From: Hymenobacter canadensis
GTDB taxonomy: Bacteria; Bacteroidota; Bacteroidia; Cytophagales; Hymenobacteraceae
Length of the DNA: 64,000 bases
NCBI RefSeq assembly: GCF_027359925.1
Contig: NZ_CP114768.1
Span: forward strand, 248,001 to 312,000
Direction of reading: 5' to 3'
The stretch's first letter is position 1. Each line of letters opens with the position of its first letter. Positions 50,603 through 60,560 of the stretch are shown here, one piece after another. The notes below the pieces were generated by a model that saw only the letters and a program-made list of their open reading frames with translations, had not been told where the DNA came from and did no database searches. A program made the position numbers and the translations under genes.

Positions 50603-51022
50603 ATGCTCATGTACCATTCCCACGCCGCCGGTCCCCCGTGCGAAGAAAACGCGCCGCTATACCATTTTGCCGCCCTGGGCCGGCTGGCCGACGACCCCGC
50701 TTTCGTGTGCAAAATCAAACAGGTATTTCTGCAGGACACGCCGGTCCGGCTGGCGGGCCTGGAAGCGGCCATTGCCGCGGCCAACTGGTGCCTGGTGGCC
50801 CGGGAGGCCCACAGCCTCAAGTCGATGATGGGCCTGCTGGGCTTGCTGCTGCCCATACACCTGCTGCGGCAGATGGAGCAGGCCGCCGACTCCCGCCCCG
50901 CCCAGCAGCACATGTCCACCTGGCTGCGGTGCCTGCGCCTGTCGGTGGCCCCGGTGCTGCTGGCTCTCCACAATGAGCTGCGCGCCGGCAGCAGCGCAGC
51001 GAATCCGCTGGGGCCGGCCTGA
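50603..51022 (+). CDS. Free-standing Hpt (histidine phosphotransfer) protein
   Basis: 139 residues. The Hpt motif VAREAHSLKSMMGLLGL carries the phospho-accepting His and the usual HSLK-S pattern, inside a helical bundle (FVCKIKQVFLQDTPVRLAGL, LEAAIAAANWCL, LRQMEQAADSRP). Such proteins pass phosphoryl groups between hybrid-kinase receivers and response regulators. It could connect the kinase at 54463, which ends with a receiver and has no Hpt domain, to the LytTR regulator. An ATG at 50609 is an alternative start. Confidence 0.75.
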   Translation: MLMYHSHAAGPPCEENAPLYHFAALGRLADDPAFVCKIKQVFLQDTPVRLAGLEAAIAAANWCLVAREAHSLKSMMGLLGLLLPIHLLRQMEQAADSRPAQQHMSTWLRCLRLSVAPVLLALHNELRAGSSAANPLGPA

Positions 51023-51108
51023 GGCCCGGAAAGCGGCCATTCAGCTTCGTTTTCACCTGATTCGTTGATTATTCGTAGACCCGGGCTGCTCGCAGGATGT
51101 CTGCAAAG

Positions 51109-51155
51109 CCGAGGCACTACGCCTAGCCCAGGAAAGCCGTTCAACCCGCGCTGCC
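51109..51155 (+). mobile_element. Fragment of an IS3-family orfA
   Basis: TGCAAAGCCGAGGCACTACG, then CCTAGCCCAGGAAAGCC, matches orfA of the IS3 element at about 6620-6670 with few changes. It breaks off at the IS481 fragment. Confidence 0.7.
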
Positions 51156-51240
51156 GTGGGGTGCTTGTCCCATAAGTGCGTGCGAAATTCCAGCCCGGAA
51201 AATACACCATCACTCTCTGGGACTGTACACCTAATAGGCC
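51149..51240 (-). mobile_element. IS481 left-end fragment
   Basis: It matches 3079-3170 over 92 bases. On the minus strand it carries the start of a transposase (MGQAPHGSA) and then breaks at the IS3 fragment. So the same IS481-type end occurs twice in the window, both truncated. Confidence 0.65.
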
Positions 51241-51447
51241 ATAGTCTTCCAGCTCCCCAGCGACATACCTCTGGAAGAAGGGCGGTTTTTCAACCTCCTT
51301 CCGGGGCGCGGCCGGCGTAGTACTTTGCCAGGCTGTTGCTGTCCCGCACAACCTATGTAAACGGGGGGAGGGCTCTGATAGCCATCGTAGCGACCAGCTG
51401 GGCCCACGTAAATACCCGGGCCTTATATTGCAGTGCACTTTTACATT
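51241..51447. other. Gap between IS debris and the RCC1 gene
   Basis: Nothing coding is seen. A TATATTG sequence at 51424-51430 could be a weak promoter box for the RCC1 gene. Confidence 0.3.
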
Positions 51448-53926
51448 ATGCCTGCGCCCTTTTCTATCCTGTCCATGATACGTTTTACCTCCTTCTGCCA
51501 GGCCGGTTCCCTCAGCCTTTTCTACCAACTCCTGATGTGGGTGTGCCTGCTGGGCGCAAGCCTGAGCACGTCGCACGGCCAGCGTTTAGCGGCCGGGGGG
51601 GAGTACTCAGTTTCCATTCGCCCCGACGGCACGCTGTGGGCCTCTGGCAGCAACTTCGTGGGCCAGCTCGGTGATGGTACCCGCGTGAACCAACCGATTC
51701 CGGTGCAGATCGGCACGGCCAACACCTGGGAGCGGGTGGCAGCCAGCCAAACCGGCCACACGGCGGCTATCCGGACGGACGGCACCCTCTTGGGGGTACA
51801 ACTCGGCCGGCGAGCTCGGCCATGGCCCCGGAAACAACCGCCTTACGCCGACCCGAGTCGGCACGGATACCTGGCGGCGGGTGGCCGTTGGGGTCAGGCA
51901 TACGGTAGCTGTGCGCACCGACGGTACGCTCTGGGCCTGGGGAGAAAACTCCCGGGGCCAGCTTGGCGATGGCACGACCACCGACCGGGCGTTGCCTCAG
52001 CAAATTGGAACGGCCACTACGTGGAGCAACGTGGCCGCAGGCACCTTTTTCTCGGTGGGCCTGCGCACCGACGGCACACTGTGGGCCTGGGGTGATAATT
52101 TCCAGGGCCAGCTCGGCGATGGAACGTTTACATCCCGAATCACCCCGGTTCAAATCGGCACGGCCTCGACCTGGCAACAGGTGGCAGTGGGTGCTTTCCA
52201 CACGCTTGCGGTACGCGCCGATGGCACGCTCTGGGCCTGGGGCAGCAATTTCCGCGGCCAGCTCGGCGACGGCACCGGTACCTCCCGGAACACTCCCGTG
52301 CAAATTGGTACGGCCACGAACTGGCAGCGCTTGGCCGCCGGTGCCAACCACACGCTCGCGGTGCGCACCGACGGCACGCTGTGGGCCTGGGGCGACAACG
52401 CCAACGGCCAGCTCGGCGACGGCACCATTACCAACCGGCTGACGCCGGTGCAGGTGGGCACCCTGGCCACCTGGCGGGAGATTGCCGGGGGCAGCACCCA
52501 CACCGTCGCTACCCGTACCGACGAGTCGCTTTGGGCCTGGGGCAGCAACGGCAGCGGCCAGGTGGGTAGCCCGGCTCTGGCTACGGCCCGGGTGCGGCAG
52601 CCCGAACAGCTCGGTACGGACACGAACTGGCAGCAGGCAGCCTTGGGCAACACCCACACGGTGGCAGTGCGCACCAACGGCACGCTGTGGACCTGGGGTG
52701 AGAATGCGTTCGGCCAGCTCGGCGACGGCACCACCACCGCGCGCAACGTGCCGATCCAGATTGGCACGGCCACGGACTGGCGCAGCGTGGCGGCCGGCTT
52801 CAACCATACCCTCGCGGTGCGTGCCGACGGCACGCTGTGGGCCTGGGGCGACAACGCCGGCAGCCAGCTCGGCGACGGCACCACCACCAACCGCCTGGTT
52901 CCGGTGCAAATTGGCACGGCCACGAACTGGCAGCGCGTGGTTACGGCCAACTTCTGGACGCTCGCGGTGCGTACCGATGGCACACTCTGGGCCTGGGGTT
53001 CAGGCGTTACAGGCTTTGGCACCTTGTCCGGCTCGTATCGTCCCACCCCGACTCAGATCGGCACCGACATGAACTGGCGATGGATAGCCATGGACGGCGG
53101 GCGCGCGGCGGGCGTGCGCACCGATGGCACGCTCTGGGTGTGGGGCAGGAACTTCGGTGGCTGGCTCGGCGACGGCACGACCACCGACCAACTTGCGCCG
53201 GTGCAACTTGGTACGGCTACAACCTGGCAGGAAGTTGTTTTCGGCGAGCGGCACGGGTCTGCCGTGCGCACCGACGGCACGCTCTGGGGCTGGGGCGACA
53301 GCTTTTTTGGCCAGGTGGGCGATGGCAACACCACTTCCCGCCCGACGCCAATACAAGTAGGTCCGGCCGCCGGGTGGCGCAGCGTGACCGCCGCCTCTCT
53401 TCATACCCTGGCCCTGCGCACCGACGGCACGCTCTGGGGCTGGGGCGCCAACTCCGGCAACCAGCTCGGCGACGGGACCTCCGACATCCGCTATGCCCCC
53501 GTGCAAATCGGCACGGCCACGAACTGGCAGCAGGTTATCACCAGTACGACCCACACCGTGGGCATACGCACCAACGGCACGCTCTGGGTGTGGGGCAATA
53601 ATGAGGAGGGCCAGCTCGGCACTGGCCAGCCCTACAGCACCTCCGTGCCCCTGCTGGTCACGAGTGGTTCCGGTCCGCTGTCGGCGCGTGGAGCCCGCGG
53701 AGCTGCCGGCTCGTTGGTTCTGGTCCCCAATCCGGCCCGCGACATGGTCACCCTCCCCGGGCTGGGAACGAATACCATCCTGCGCCTGCTCGATGCCCAA
53801 GGCCGGCTGGTGCGCACCGGCGCCGGTGCGCGCTTGTCGCTGGTAGACCTGACACCCGGTTTGTACCTGCTGCAAGCCACCGTGCCCGGCCAGCCAGCAC
53901 GAACGGCCCGCCTCCTGGTCGAGTAA
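51448..53926 (+). pseudogene. RCC1-repeat T9SS protein gene with a frameshift
   Basis: The first frame from ATG 51448 (or 51475) has a signal-like segment (LLMWVCLLGASLSTSHGQ) and two RCC1-type repeats. Near 51787-51795 an extra T in CTCTTGGGGG shifts the frame; correcting it gives TLWGYNSAGELGHGPGNN and leads straight into the second frame (VAVGVRHTVAVRTDGTLWAW, 51881 onward). In total 14 RCC1 repeats and a T9SS sorting domain (VPNPARDMVTLPGLG ... LTPGLYLLQATV) are encoded. It is a paralogue of the gene at 38493-40889. It may be a recent loss, a phase-variable switch or a sequencing error. Confidence 0.8.
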
Positions 53927-54462
53927 GTCCCCATCTAGCTGCGGTGGGCCGCCGCTCGTGAAACGTGTGTTCCTTCTACCATACTCTCCGGACGCTTGCG
54001 CATTCTCTGCTAGCTGCCCCTCTTCCCTGCTTGCTCGCTAAAACACTATAGGCCAGCGAAGGAAACGGTTAGCTCTCCGACGGTCCCGCTTCACGGGGTT
54101 GCGTTAGCAGTTGGACAAAGAATTGTGATAAGCTGATAACTTATTGATCAGCAGCGGTTTTTAACTAGCACTCACCTATCCACTTCTGCTGCTTTCCCTG
54201 GTCCAGTGGATTACCCGCCGTTTACATCGCCTCGCGTTGAAGGCCAGCAGAGAGCCCGAAAACGGGGGATTTCCGCTACTAGCTACTTCCTGCCGCTGCT
54301 AAGCTGTAAGCTGGGCAAAACCTAGTATCCCGAACGCGTAGCGGCAATCAAAGTACCCGTTAGGCCCATTTTATGGCTTTCTGGTACCCTGAGCCGAGGG
54401 AAGTAGGCCTCGGAAATACAGTTGGGTAGAAAGCAAGGAATGGCAATGGCCTGGTGCGGGCC
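53927..54462. other. Intergenic stretch without a supported gene
   Basis: 536 bases between the RCC1 gene and the stop of the converging kinase. Frames on both strands are short or match shadow translation. No repeat from the array and no clear terminator were found. Confidence 0.4.
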
Positions 54463-57183
54463 CTAGCGGCGCAGCAGCTTCAGCAGCTTGGCGTAGAGCT
54501 GGGCCTCGTCGAAGGGCTTGGCCAGGCAGTCGTTCATGCCGGCGGTCAGGTAATGCTCGTGGTCGGCCCGGAAGGCGTTGGCGGTGAGGGCCAAGATGGG
54601 CACCGTGGCCCGGGCCGGGTCGGCGTGGGCGCGCAGCAAGGCGGTGGCTTCCAGGCCGCTCATGCCCGGCATTTGAATGTCCATCAGCACCACGTCGTAG
54701 TCGTCGCGCCCAAATTGCTCCACGCCCTGGTGGCCGTCCTCGGCCTCGGTTACCACCACGCCCCATTCCTGCATGGTGCGCCGGGCCACGAAGCGGTTGA
54801 TGTCATTGTCTTCCACCAGCAGCACCCGCACGCCGCGTAGCGCGCCGGTGTCGAAGCTTTCCGGCTCGGCGGCGCTAGTGGCGTTCTGGGCTTTGGCGAG
54901 CGTGAGCACGAAGGTGAAGCAGCTGCCCACGCCGGCCGTGCTTTCCGCCGTGAGCTGGCCGCCCATCTGCTCCACCAGCGCCTTGCTGATGCTTAGGCCC
55001 AAGCCCGTGCCGCCAAACCGGCGCGAGGTGTCGGCGTAGGCCTGGGTGAAGCTCTCGAAGATGCGCGCCAGCACCTCGGGCTTCATGCCGATGCCGGTGT
55101 CCGTCACCTGAAAGCGCACGGTGAGCGCGTCGGCAGTTTCGGCCAGCAGCTCGCCCTGCACGCGCACGGTGCCGCCGGCGGGGGTGAACTTCACCGCGTT
55201 GCTCACCAGGTTGATCAGTATCTGATTGAGGCGGTGCGCATCGCCCTGCACCCAAGGCAGGGGACAGGACTCGCGCAGCGGCTTGCCCTCAAACCGAATA
55301 CCCTTTTCCGCGGCCTGCAGCGCCAGCGGGTGCACGGCGTGGCCCATCGAGTCGCAGAGGTTGAAGGCCTCCAGATCCAGCTCCAGCTTACCGGAGGCGA
55401 TTTTGGCCATGTCGAGCACGTCGTTGAGCACGGCCAGCAGGTGGTGCCCCGAGCGGCTGATGATGGCCAGGTACTCCTGCTGCTCAGGCGTGAGGGCGGT
55501 TTTGCTCAGCAGGTTGGCCACGCCCAGCACCCCGTTCATGGGCGTGCGGATTTCGTGGCTCATGTTGGCCAGGAAGTTTTCGCGGGCCGTCACGGCAGCC
55601 TCGGCGGCCAGCCGGGCGCGCTGCGTTTCCTCCTCGGCCAGAATGCGGTCCGTGATGTCGTGGCCGTGCGAAATCATGTACGATTCGTTGGGCTCACGCA
55701 CCACCACGTTGTGGTAGAGCACGTAGCGAATGTCGAGGCTGCCGCGCGGGCGCACCCGCAGCACGCCCTTGTCCTCGCCGCGGGCCGCCATGCGCACCAG
55801 GTAGGCCCCAAACACGGCCCGGTCCTCGGCCAGCATGTGGTCCGTCACGTGGCGGCCGGGCATCGCGTCGGCGTTCTCGCGCAGCAGCGTGGCCAGCGCG
55901 GGGTTCACCGAGAGCACCGTGCCGTTCAGGTCGCAGGTGCCGATGAGGGCCTGGCCGTAGAACATGAGGTCGTGGTACTTTTTCTCGCTGCGCTCGAGCG
56001 TGCGCTGTGCCCGTTTCATGGCCGTGATGTCGGTGGTCACGCCCAGTACCTGCACCGTGCCGTCGGTGCGGTAGAGGCAGCGCTTGGTTGTGTAAAACCA
56101 GTGCACGACGCCATCGGCCAGGGTGAAGGGCTCCTCGCGGGAGATTTCCTCCCCGGTTTCCAGCACCTGCCGGTCCACGGCCGCGTAGGCGGCCAGCTCG
56201 CGGCCCAGCTGGCTGTTCGGGTCGATGTTGTCCGGGTCGGGGGGCACGGGCGAAAGCTCCACCAGGTGCTGCATGGCCCGGTTCTGAAAAATCAGCTTCT
56301 GCTGCCTATCGCGCACAAACACGATAGTCGGAATATTGTCGAACACCTGCTGCATAAATTGCTGCTGCTCGTGCAGCTCGCGGCGCACCGCGTTGCGCTC
56401 GGTGATGTCGGCAAAGTAGAGGTTGACGTAGCCTTCCTGCGGAAAGGGCATCACCGCCACAGACCAGGACTGCTCGCCCATCATTACTTCCACCTCATGG
56501 CCTTCGGTCTGGGTGAGGGCCTCGGCGACAGCGGCCCGTAGCTGCCGCTGCACCTGCACCTGCTCGGCCCGCGACAAACCCTTGCTGATGCGCCGGGCGG
56601 CTGGATTGGCATGGAGCTGCTGCCGGTTGGCCCCAATGCGCACGAAAGGCCGCGGGCTCTGGTCGGCAACGGTGAAAATCAACTTCTGCTCGGCCAGTAG
56701 TCGCTGCTCCTCGCTCACGTCGCGCAGGGTGAGCAGGGTAATGCCTTCCGGTCCAGCATCCGTCGGGGCGGGCCTAATATCGTAGGCCAGCACCCGGCCA
56801 TTGTGCAGCCGAAAAAGCTCGTGGTGGGCTGTGGTGAGCTTCTGCGAATCGGGCGCCGTCCAGCTCGCCAAATCGAGCGGCGCGGCCAGCAGGGGCTGCA
56901 TCTGGGCCATCAGGTGGCCGGCCGGCCGGCCGAGCCAGGCGGCTACCTCAACCGGCAAACCCAGCAGGTGGAAAAAATTGCGGGTGGCCAGCACGATGTT
57001 GCCCGCCGCGTCCAGCAAAAGCAGGCCTTCGGGGAGCCGGTCGGAGAGGGTTTCCAGCATCTGCTCCACGAGGCGGGCCTGGGCCAACTCGGCCGTCAGG
57101 GCCTGAATGCGTAGCTCGGCCGCGGCCAGGGCAGCGCAGCAAGGAGAGGCCACGGCGGGCACGGGAGCAAATGCAGCAGTCAT
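54463..57183 (-). CDS. Hybrid sensor histidine kinase with receiver domain
   Basis: 906 residues. After an Ala/Glu-rich coiled N-terminus come four PAS-like modules (for example EGLLLLDAAGNIVLATRNFF, RPFVRIGANRQQLHANPAAR, PTIVFVRDRQQKLIFQNRAM and ALIGTCDLNGTVLSVNPALA), then HisKA with His543 (FLANMSHEIRTPMNGVLG), HATPase (NLVSNAVKFTP, DTGIGMK, GGTGLGLSIS) and a C-terminal receiver with Asp835 (VVLMDIQMPGMSG). No membrane segment and no Hpt domain. It is a paralogue of the kinases at 1-2024 and 46547; the two N-terminal PAS modules resemble those of the partial kinase most. The free Hpt protein at 50603 may serve it. Confidence 0.93.
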   Translation of the reverse strand: MTAAFAPVPAVASPCCAALAAAELRIQALTAELAQARLVEQMLETLSDRLPEGLLLLDAAGNIVLATRNFFHLLGLPVEVAAWLGRPAGHLMAQMQPLLAAPLDLASWTAPDSQKLTTAHHELFRLHNGRVLAYDIRPAPTDAGPEGITLLTLRDVSEEQRLLAEQKLIFTVADQSPRPFVRIGANRQQLHANPAARRISKGLSRAEQVQVQRQLRAAVAEALTQTEGHEVEVMMGEQSWSVAVMPFPQEGYVNLYFADITERNAVRRELHEQQQFMQQVFDNIPTIVFVRDRQQKLIFQNRAMQHLVELSPVPPDPDNIDPNSQLGRELAAYAAVDRQVLETGEEISREEPFTLADGVVHWFYTTKRCLYRTDGTVQVLGVTTDITAMKRAQRTLERSEKKYHDLMFYGQALIGTCDLNGTVLSVNPALATLLRENADAMPGRHVTDHMLAEDRAVFGAYLVRMAARGEDKGVLRVRPRGSLDIRYVLYHNVVVREPNESYMISHGHDITDRILAEEETQRARLAAEAAVTARENFLANMSHEIRTPMNGVLGVANLLSKTALTPEQQEYLAIISRSGHHLLAVLNDVLDMAKIASGKLELDLEAFNLCDSMGHAVHPLALQAAEKGIRFEGKPLRESCPLPWVQGDAHRLNQILINLVSNAVKFTPAGGTVRVQGELLAETADALTVRFQVTDTGIGMKPEVLARIFESFTQAYADTSRRFGGTGLGLSISKALVEQMGGQLTAESTAGVGSCFTFVLTLAKAQNATSAAEPESFDTGALRGVRVLLVEDNDINRFVARRTMQEWGVVVTEAEDGHQGVEQFGRDDYDVVLMDIQMPGMSGLEATALLRAHADPARATVPILALTANAFRADHEHYLTAGMNDCLAKPFDEAQLYAKLLKLLRR

Positions 57184-57448
57184 GCGTAAAAACGAGTTGG
57201 TGAAGGTGCGCCAGCGGCTGCGTGTGCTGGCTACCGTACCAACACGGTGCCAAAGCGAATTTTATTAATTATAACGCTGATTATTAACAATTTGTGCTGC
57301 AAATAAGCTTGTCGCCGACTCCAGCCCGTAGAATAACCATCCAGCATCTGGAGGCCTGGGGCGGGCCGCCGGCCCGACCCCCAAACGCAGCCAGCCCGCC
57401 GGCCCCACGGGGGCCAGCGGGCCGGTCAAAGAGCTTACACCGGGTAAA
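57184..57448. other. Upstream region of the hybrid kinase
   Basis: An AT-rich patch at about 57257-57305 (ATTATTAACAATTTG and similar) in otherwise GC-rich DNA is a probable promoter or binding region for the kinase that reads left. No gene seen. Confidence 0.35.
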
Positions 57449-57652
57449 TCAGCTGATAAAAACTTCGAGCACTCGCTTCCGGTGGGTGCTGGTGATGCTC
57501 AGGCCGGGTAGGTCGACGGCGGGCCCAGTGGGAAGCTCGCGCTCGCCCTCGGCCGCAAAGCCAAAATCCAGGCTCCAGTCGGCAAAGCGGCGGGCGGCAA
57601 TCGAGATAGCAGGACAAATGCTGGAAAAACGGCAATCGGGACTCGTAGCCAT
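57449..57652 (-). CDS. Possible small protein
   Basis: 67 residues from ATG 57652. It reads ATSPDCRFSSICPAISIAAR, RFADWSLDFGFAAEGERELP and AVDLPGLSITSTHRKRVLEV. The residue pattern is protein-like and an AT-rich stretch (TTTTATTTGATTA) lies just upstream of the start. No family. It may also be chance. Confidence 0.35.
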   Translation of the reverse strand: MATSPDCRFSSICPAISIAARRFADWSLDFGFAAEGERELPTGPAVDLPGLSITSTHRKRVLEVFIS

Positions 57653-58061
57653 AGTAATCAAATAAAAGGATAGGAAACGCCCCGCCTGCAGCGGCAGCAC
57701 GCGGCCGGGCAGGACACAGTTCAGCAGTACCGCCGGCCGCTTGGAGGGCGCAGCAGGGCACTGATTTCAGGAAGTGGGGAGCGTTAGGCGAGAGAGCCTA
57801 CAAACAGGACGGGCCGCTGCTGAATGGGCAGCGGCTGCCGGTGAGCCCAGCGCAACCAGTCCGCAGATTGAAGCGCTGACGAGGGGCAACTATGCAAAGC
57901 GTAGGATCTCGGAGCTAGCAGACTCGACAATCAGTTTGGCAAGCAAAGCTACCCAATACGGGCAAAACAGGCTGCTGTTACGTTTTTTAACCTGCGAAAT
58001 GACTGTGTTCGAGTGGCGCAACTAGGTCCAACCCTGCAGCCAACTTATGTTGCCAACGCAG
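57653..58061. other. Intergenic stretch without a supported gene
   Basis: It contains only a shadow-like frame (57774-58025, plus strand) with no recognisable features. It follows the stop of the tail-tube-like gene on the minus strand. Confidence 0.35.
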
Positions 58062-58700
58062 CTACACTCGTTGGCAAGTCGAGTACGCAAGTTCCAGCGT
58101 TTCGACGGCCAGCACCATTTGCGGCAACTCAAGCTCGGAGGTACTCCACTTCACTGGCCAGGCCTGCGTGAATAACCAGCTGGCCAGGGGGTTGCCGGCC
58201 TCGTCGAGCAGCCTAAGTGACACGTTGCGCGCCACAATGGGGGAGGTGAAACTTCCAGCTAGGGTTGTCAGGCACCACGCCGCTAAGGTAGCGTCTCGGC
58301 TAACCAGACCACGCCGCAGCACCAGATTGCTGTACCCAGCCCTGGCAGGCAGGCGAGGCAAATACTGGTCTTGCCCACTGAGGCTCGGCTGCTCTTGCTC
58401 TGGCTGCTCGAGTAAGATCCCGGACATTTCCTGAAAAGCAGCCTCGACATCCGCGGGCTCACCTTCCAGCTCTAATTGAAAGTAAAACCTGGGAAGAGGC
58501 AAGGTATCTGCCATGGCTAGCCGTTGATAATGGATTGGGGTTTGCCCGGGTAGCGTCGGAAGGTCAACGGCTACCTTGTTGCCATAGGTCTGTCGGCCGG
58601 TTCCTTGCACTTTAACGGCCCGGAAAAAACGGGCATCGTTGAAAGTCCTCGTAATGCAGGCCGTCAGATAAGGCAGGGCTGGTGGCTGTGGGTCCGTCAA
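58062..58700 (-). CDS. Diverged tail-tube (gp19-like) protein
   Basis: 212 residues. It shares the tail-tube pattern of the protein at 10349: PLPRFYFQLELEG, AAFQEMSGILLEQ, GYSNLVLRRGLVSRDATLAA and FTQAWPVKWSTSELELPQMV then LAVETLELAYSTCQ. It differs by an N-terminal extension of about 60 residues (YLTACITRTFNDARFFRAVK) and a longer insert after the EMSG motif. It starts 4 bases after the hydrolase gene ends, so the two form an operon. No other contractile-system genes are seen. It may be a repurposed or orphan tube protein. Confidence 0.75.
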   Translation of the reverse strand: MTDPQPPALPYLTACITRTFNDARFFRAVKVQGTGRQTYGNKVAVDLPTLPGQTPIHYQRLAMADTLPLPRFYFQLELEGEPADVEAAFQEMSGILLEQPEQEQPSLSGQDQYLPRLPARAGYSNLVLRRGLVSRDATLAAWCLTTLAGSFTSPIVARNVSLRLLDEAGNPLASWLFTQAWPVKWSTSELELPQMVLAVETLELAYSTCQRV

Positions 58701-58704
58701 CCAG

Positions 58705-60165
58705 CTACTGCTTCAGATACCAGTACATCCCGGACCGACCCGACTTGTTTCTGAGGCCGAAGCGTTGCTTGGCGCGCTGGCCTTTAAACAAATCGGCTAA
58801 GTCGGCCAGCAACTCTTGTTCCTCGGCAATGTAGGAGTGCCCCAGCAGACTGGTGTCGATGTTGGAGGCATCCACGGTTTCCACTCCCTTGGTTACCACG
58901 AGAGTAGCCCCACCCTGGCCGGCTCGCGGCTCTTTGTGAACTTTCTGCGAAGCCAGCAAGGCCTGATCCTTAGACGAGGCATACAGCGTGATTCCGCCAA
59001 AACGGTTGCTGAGCTTAGGTGCGATCTGCTCGCGGAAGATATCGGCATCGATGTCCGGGGCGGCGAGTACTATCTCCTTGATTCGGGGGGCCAGGGCCGG
59101 GTTTTCGGCTACCAGATCCACCAGTGCGGCGGTAAGTCCCCGGTTGCCCATGCTGTGCCCAACGATGTAGAGCTGCTCAATGCCCCCCGTCGTCAACGCG
59201 TCCACGATAAACTTCTTTAAGTCGGGCGTAGCCCAGACAATGTTGTTCTCGTCCACGGTATAGCCCAGCGTGTTGCCTTGGGAGGGCCAGCTGAACAGCA
59301 GGGCCGGGCCGGCAAAGCTCAGGTCGCTGGCCATCTGCGCCGTTCGCTTCACGGCCGCGTCAAACCCCACGTTGTAGCCGTGCACGAACATGAAGGCACT
59401 TTTGGAGCGGGCCGCGTCCTTACGAATGTTCTGAAAGAAGACATCCTTTGGCCTGGTAGATGACTGCGTAACAAACACGTGCTTGTCGGGGTCGTTGCTG
59501 CCTATTTCGAAGCCCAGCAGGGAGTAAGGGGATTCGATCTTGCCGATGCTGTGGCCGGGAGGGATGTTGACGACGGCCATACCGTACGTGACTTTAGTAG
59601 CACTGGTCGCCCGGTCGCCCGCAAACTGCAGTACTTGCCGCTCGCTGCCATTTGCCTTCCGGTTGGTCGCAAAGTAGACCACCACGTCCTTGCCGTAGCG
59701 CAAATTCACTTTATCCTGGGCGTACTTGCGTGTCCGCTCCAGCTGAGCCTGGGTTGGGGCTGGCCCGGGCTTCTGCGAAGGCATTGGCCCGGGAGCTGAT
59801 CCCAGAACAAGCGGGGGAGCCAACTGCAGCGAATCCACCGCGGCCCAGGTGGCCAGCACTTTTTCTTTTCCGCGCTCTCCGTCGGCGGTCACATACTCTC
59901 CTTCCCGCAGAACAGTGCGCGAGCCGTTCAGGTCCACGGTTGCGGTTTTATGTTCCAGCCGGGCCCCATTAGCCAGCACAACATCTTCCAGCAGGGGCTC
60001 TATCGCCTCGTCCGTTACGCGCATCACCGAGCCGAACTGCATCACATACCGCACCGGTACAGCAGTAGCCTGGTGAGAGCCCCTGGCTGTTAACGTAAAT
60101 GGGGCCGGCTGCAGGGTGGCAAGAGACAAGACGAGCAGGGCAGACCAGCGGAAGGTGAAGTGCAT
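58705..60165 (-). CDS. Secreted alpha/beta hydrolase (DUF900-like) with DUF6799-like N-terminus
   Basis: 486 residues. A signal peptide (WSALLVLSLATLQPAPFTLT) precedes a DUF6799-type region (MQFGSVMRVTDEAIEPLLED, LREGEYVTADGERG). The hydrolase part has YFATNRKANG, AFMFVHGYNVGFDAAVKRTA, FSWPSQGNTLGYTVDENNIV and the nucleophile elbow in IVGHSMGNRGLTAAL, followed by VLAAPDIDADIF and a late LLGHSYIAEE histidine. This is the DUF900 family of alpha/beta hydrolases. It likely acts in the periplasm or outside on an unknown ester or amide. Co-transcription with a tail-tube-like gene is unusual. Confidence 0.85.
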   Translation of the reverse strand: MHFTFRWSALLVLSLATLQPAPFTLTARGSHQATAVPVRYVMQFGSVMRVTDEAIEPLLEDVVLANGARLEHKTATVDLNGSRTVLREGEYVTADGERGKEKVLATWAAVDSLQLAPPLVLGSAPGPMPSQKPGPAPTQAQLERTRKYAQDKVNLRYGKDVVVYFATNRKANGSERQVLQFAGDRATSATKVTYGMAVVNIPPGHSIGKIESPYSLLGFEIGSNDPDKHVFVTQSSTRPKDVFFQNIRKDAARSKSAFMFVHGYNVGFDAAVKRTAQMASDLSFAGPALLFSWPSQGNTLGYTVDENNIVWATPDLKKFIVDALTTGGIEQLYIVGHSMGNRGLTAALVDLVAENPALAPRIKEIVLAAPDIDADIFREQIAPKLSNRFGGITLYASSKDQALLASQKVHKEPRAGQGGATLVVTKGVETVDASNIDTSLLGHSYIAEEQELLADLADLFKGQRAKQRFGLRNKSGRSGMYWYLKQ

Positions 60166-60560
60166 GAAGTTAGGGGAGCGTACTAGGTACTAGAGGGAAG
60201 AGGATATAGTAGGGTAAATATAGAGGATTAATCAGATATAATATAATTATTAAAACAATTATCTATACTTGATGAAGGGTGGCTACGCGGCTCACCAGGC
60301 CCCTTGCCATTGGCGGGGGGATAAACCAGCAACTGTCATTCCGGTATGGTAAACCGTCCACAAGTTCAATGGGCCGGCCCAAGAAGTAATCACCCGTCCA
60401 GCCTGAATAATTTATTCTCCCACTGTTTTTGTTAACGATTTTTTGGCGGCTCCATTAAGCGCTGTAAAAAATATTTTTTCAGCTCACACGTTTATCTCTT
60501 ACCGGTAAAGCTGTCTTTCAATTAACATCAAGCTTGTTTTTTGCCAGAATACCTAAACAC
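60166..60560. other. AT-rich intergenic region
   Basis: No gene. The sequence near 60205-60260 is strongly AT-rich; on the minus strand it carries TATATTTA, a likely -7 box for the hydrolase operon. Further right nothing is recognised. Confidence 0.4.

Noticed and set aside
55234..56541. A 435-codon plus-strand frame opposite the kinase at 54463
   Set aside because: Same kind of shadow; the minus strand shows the complete kinase.
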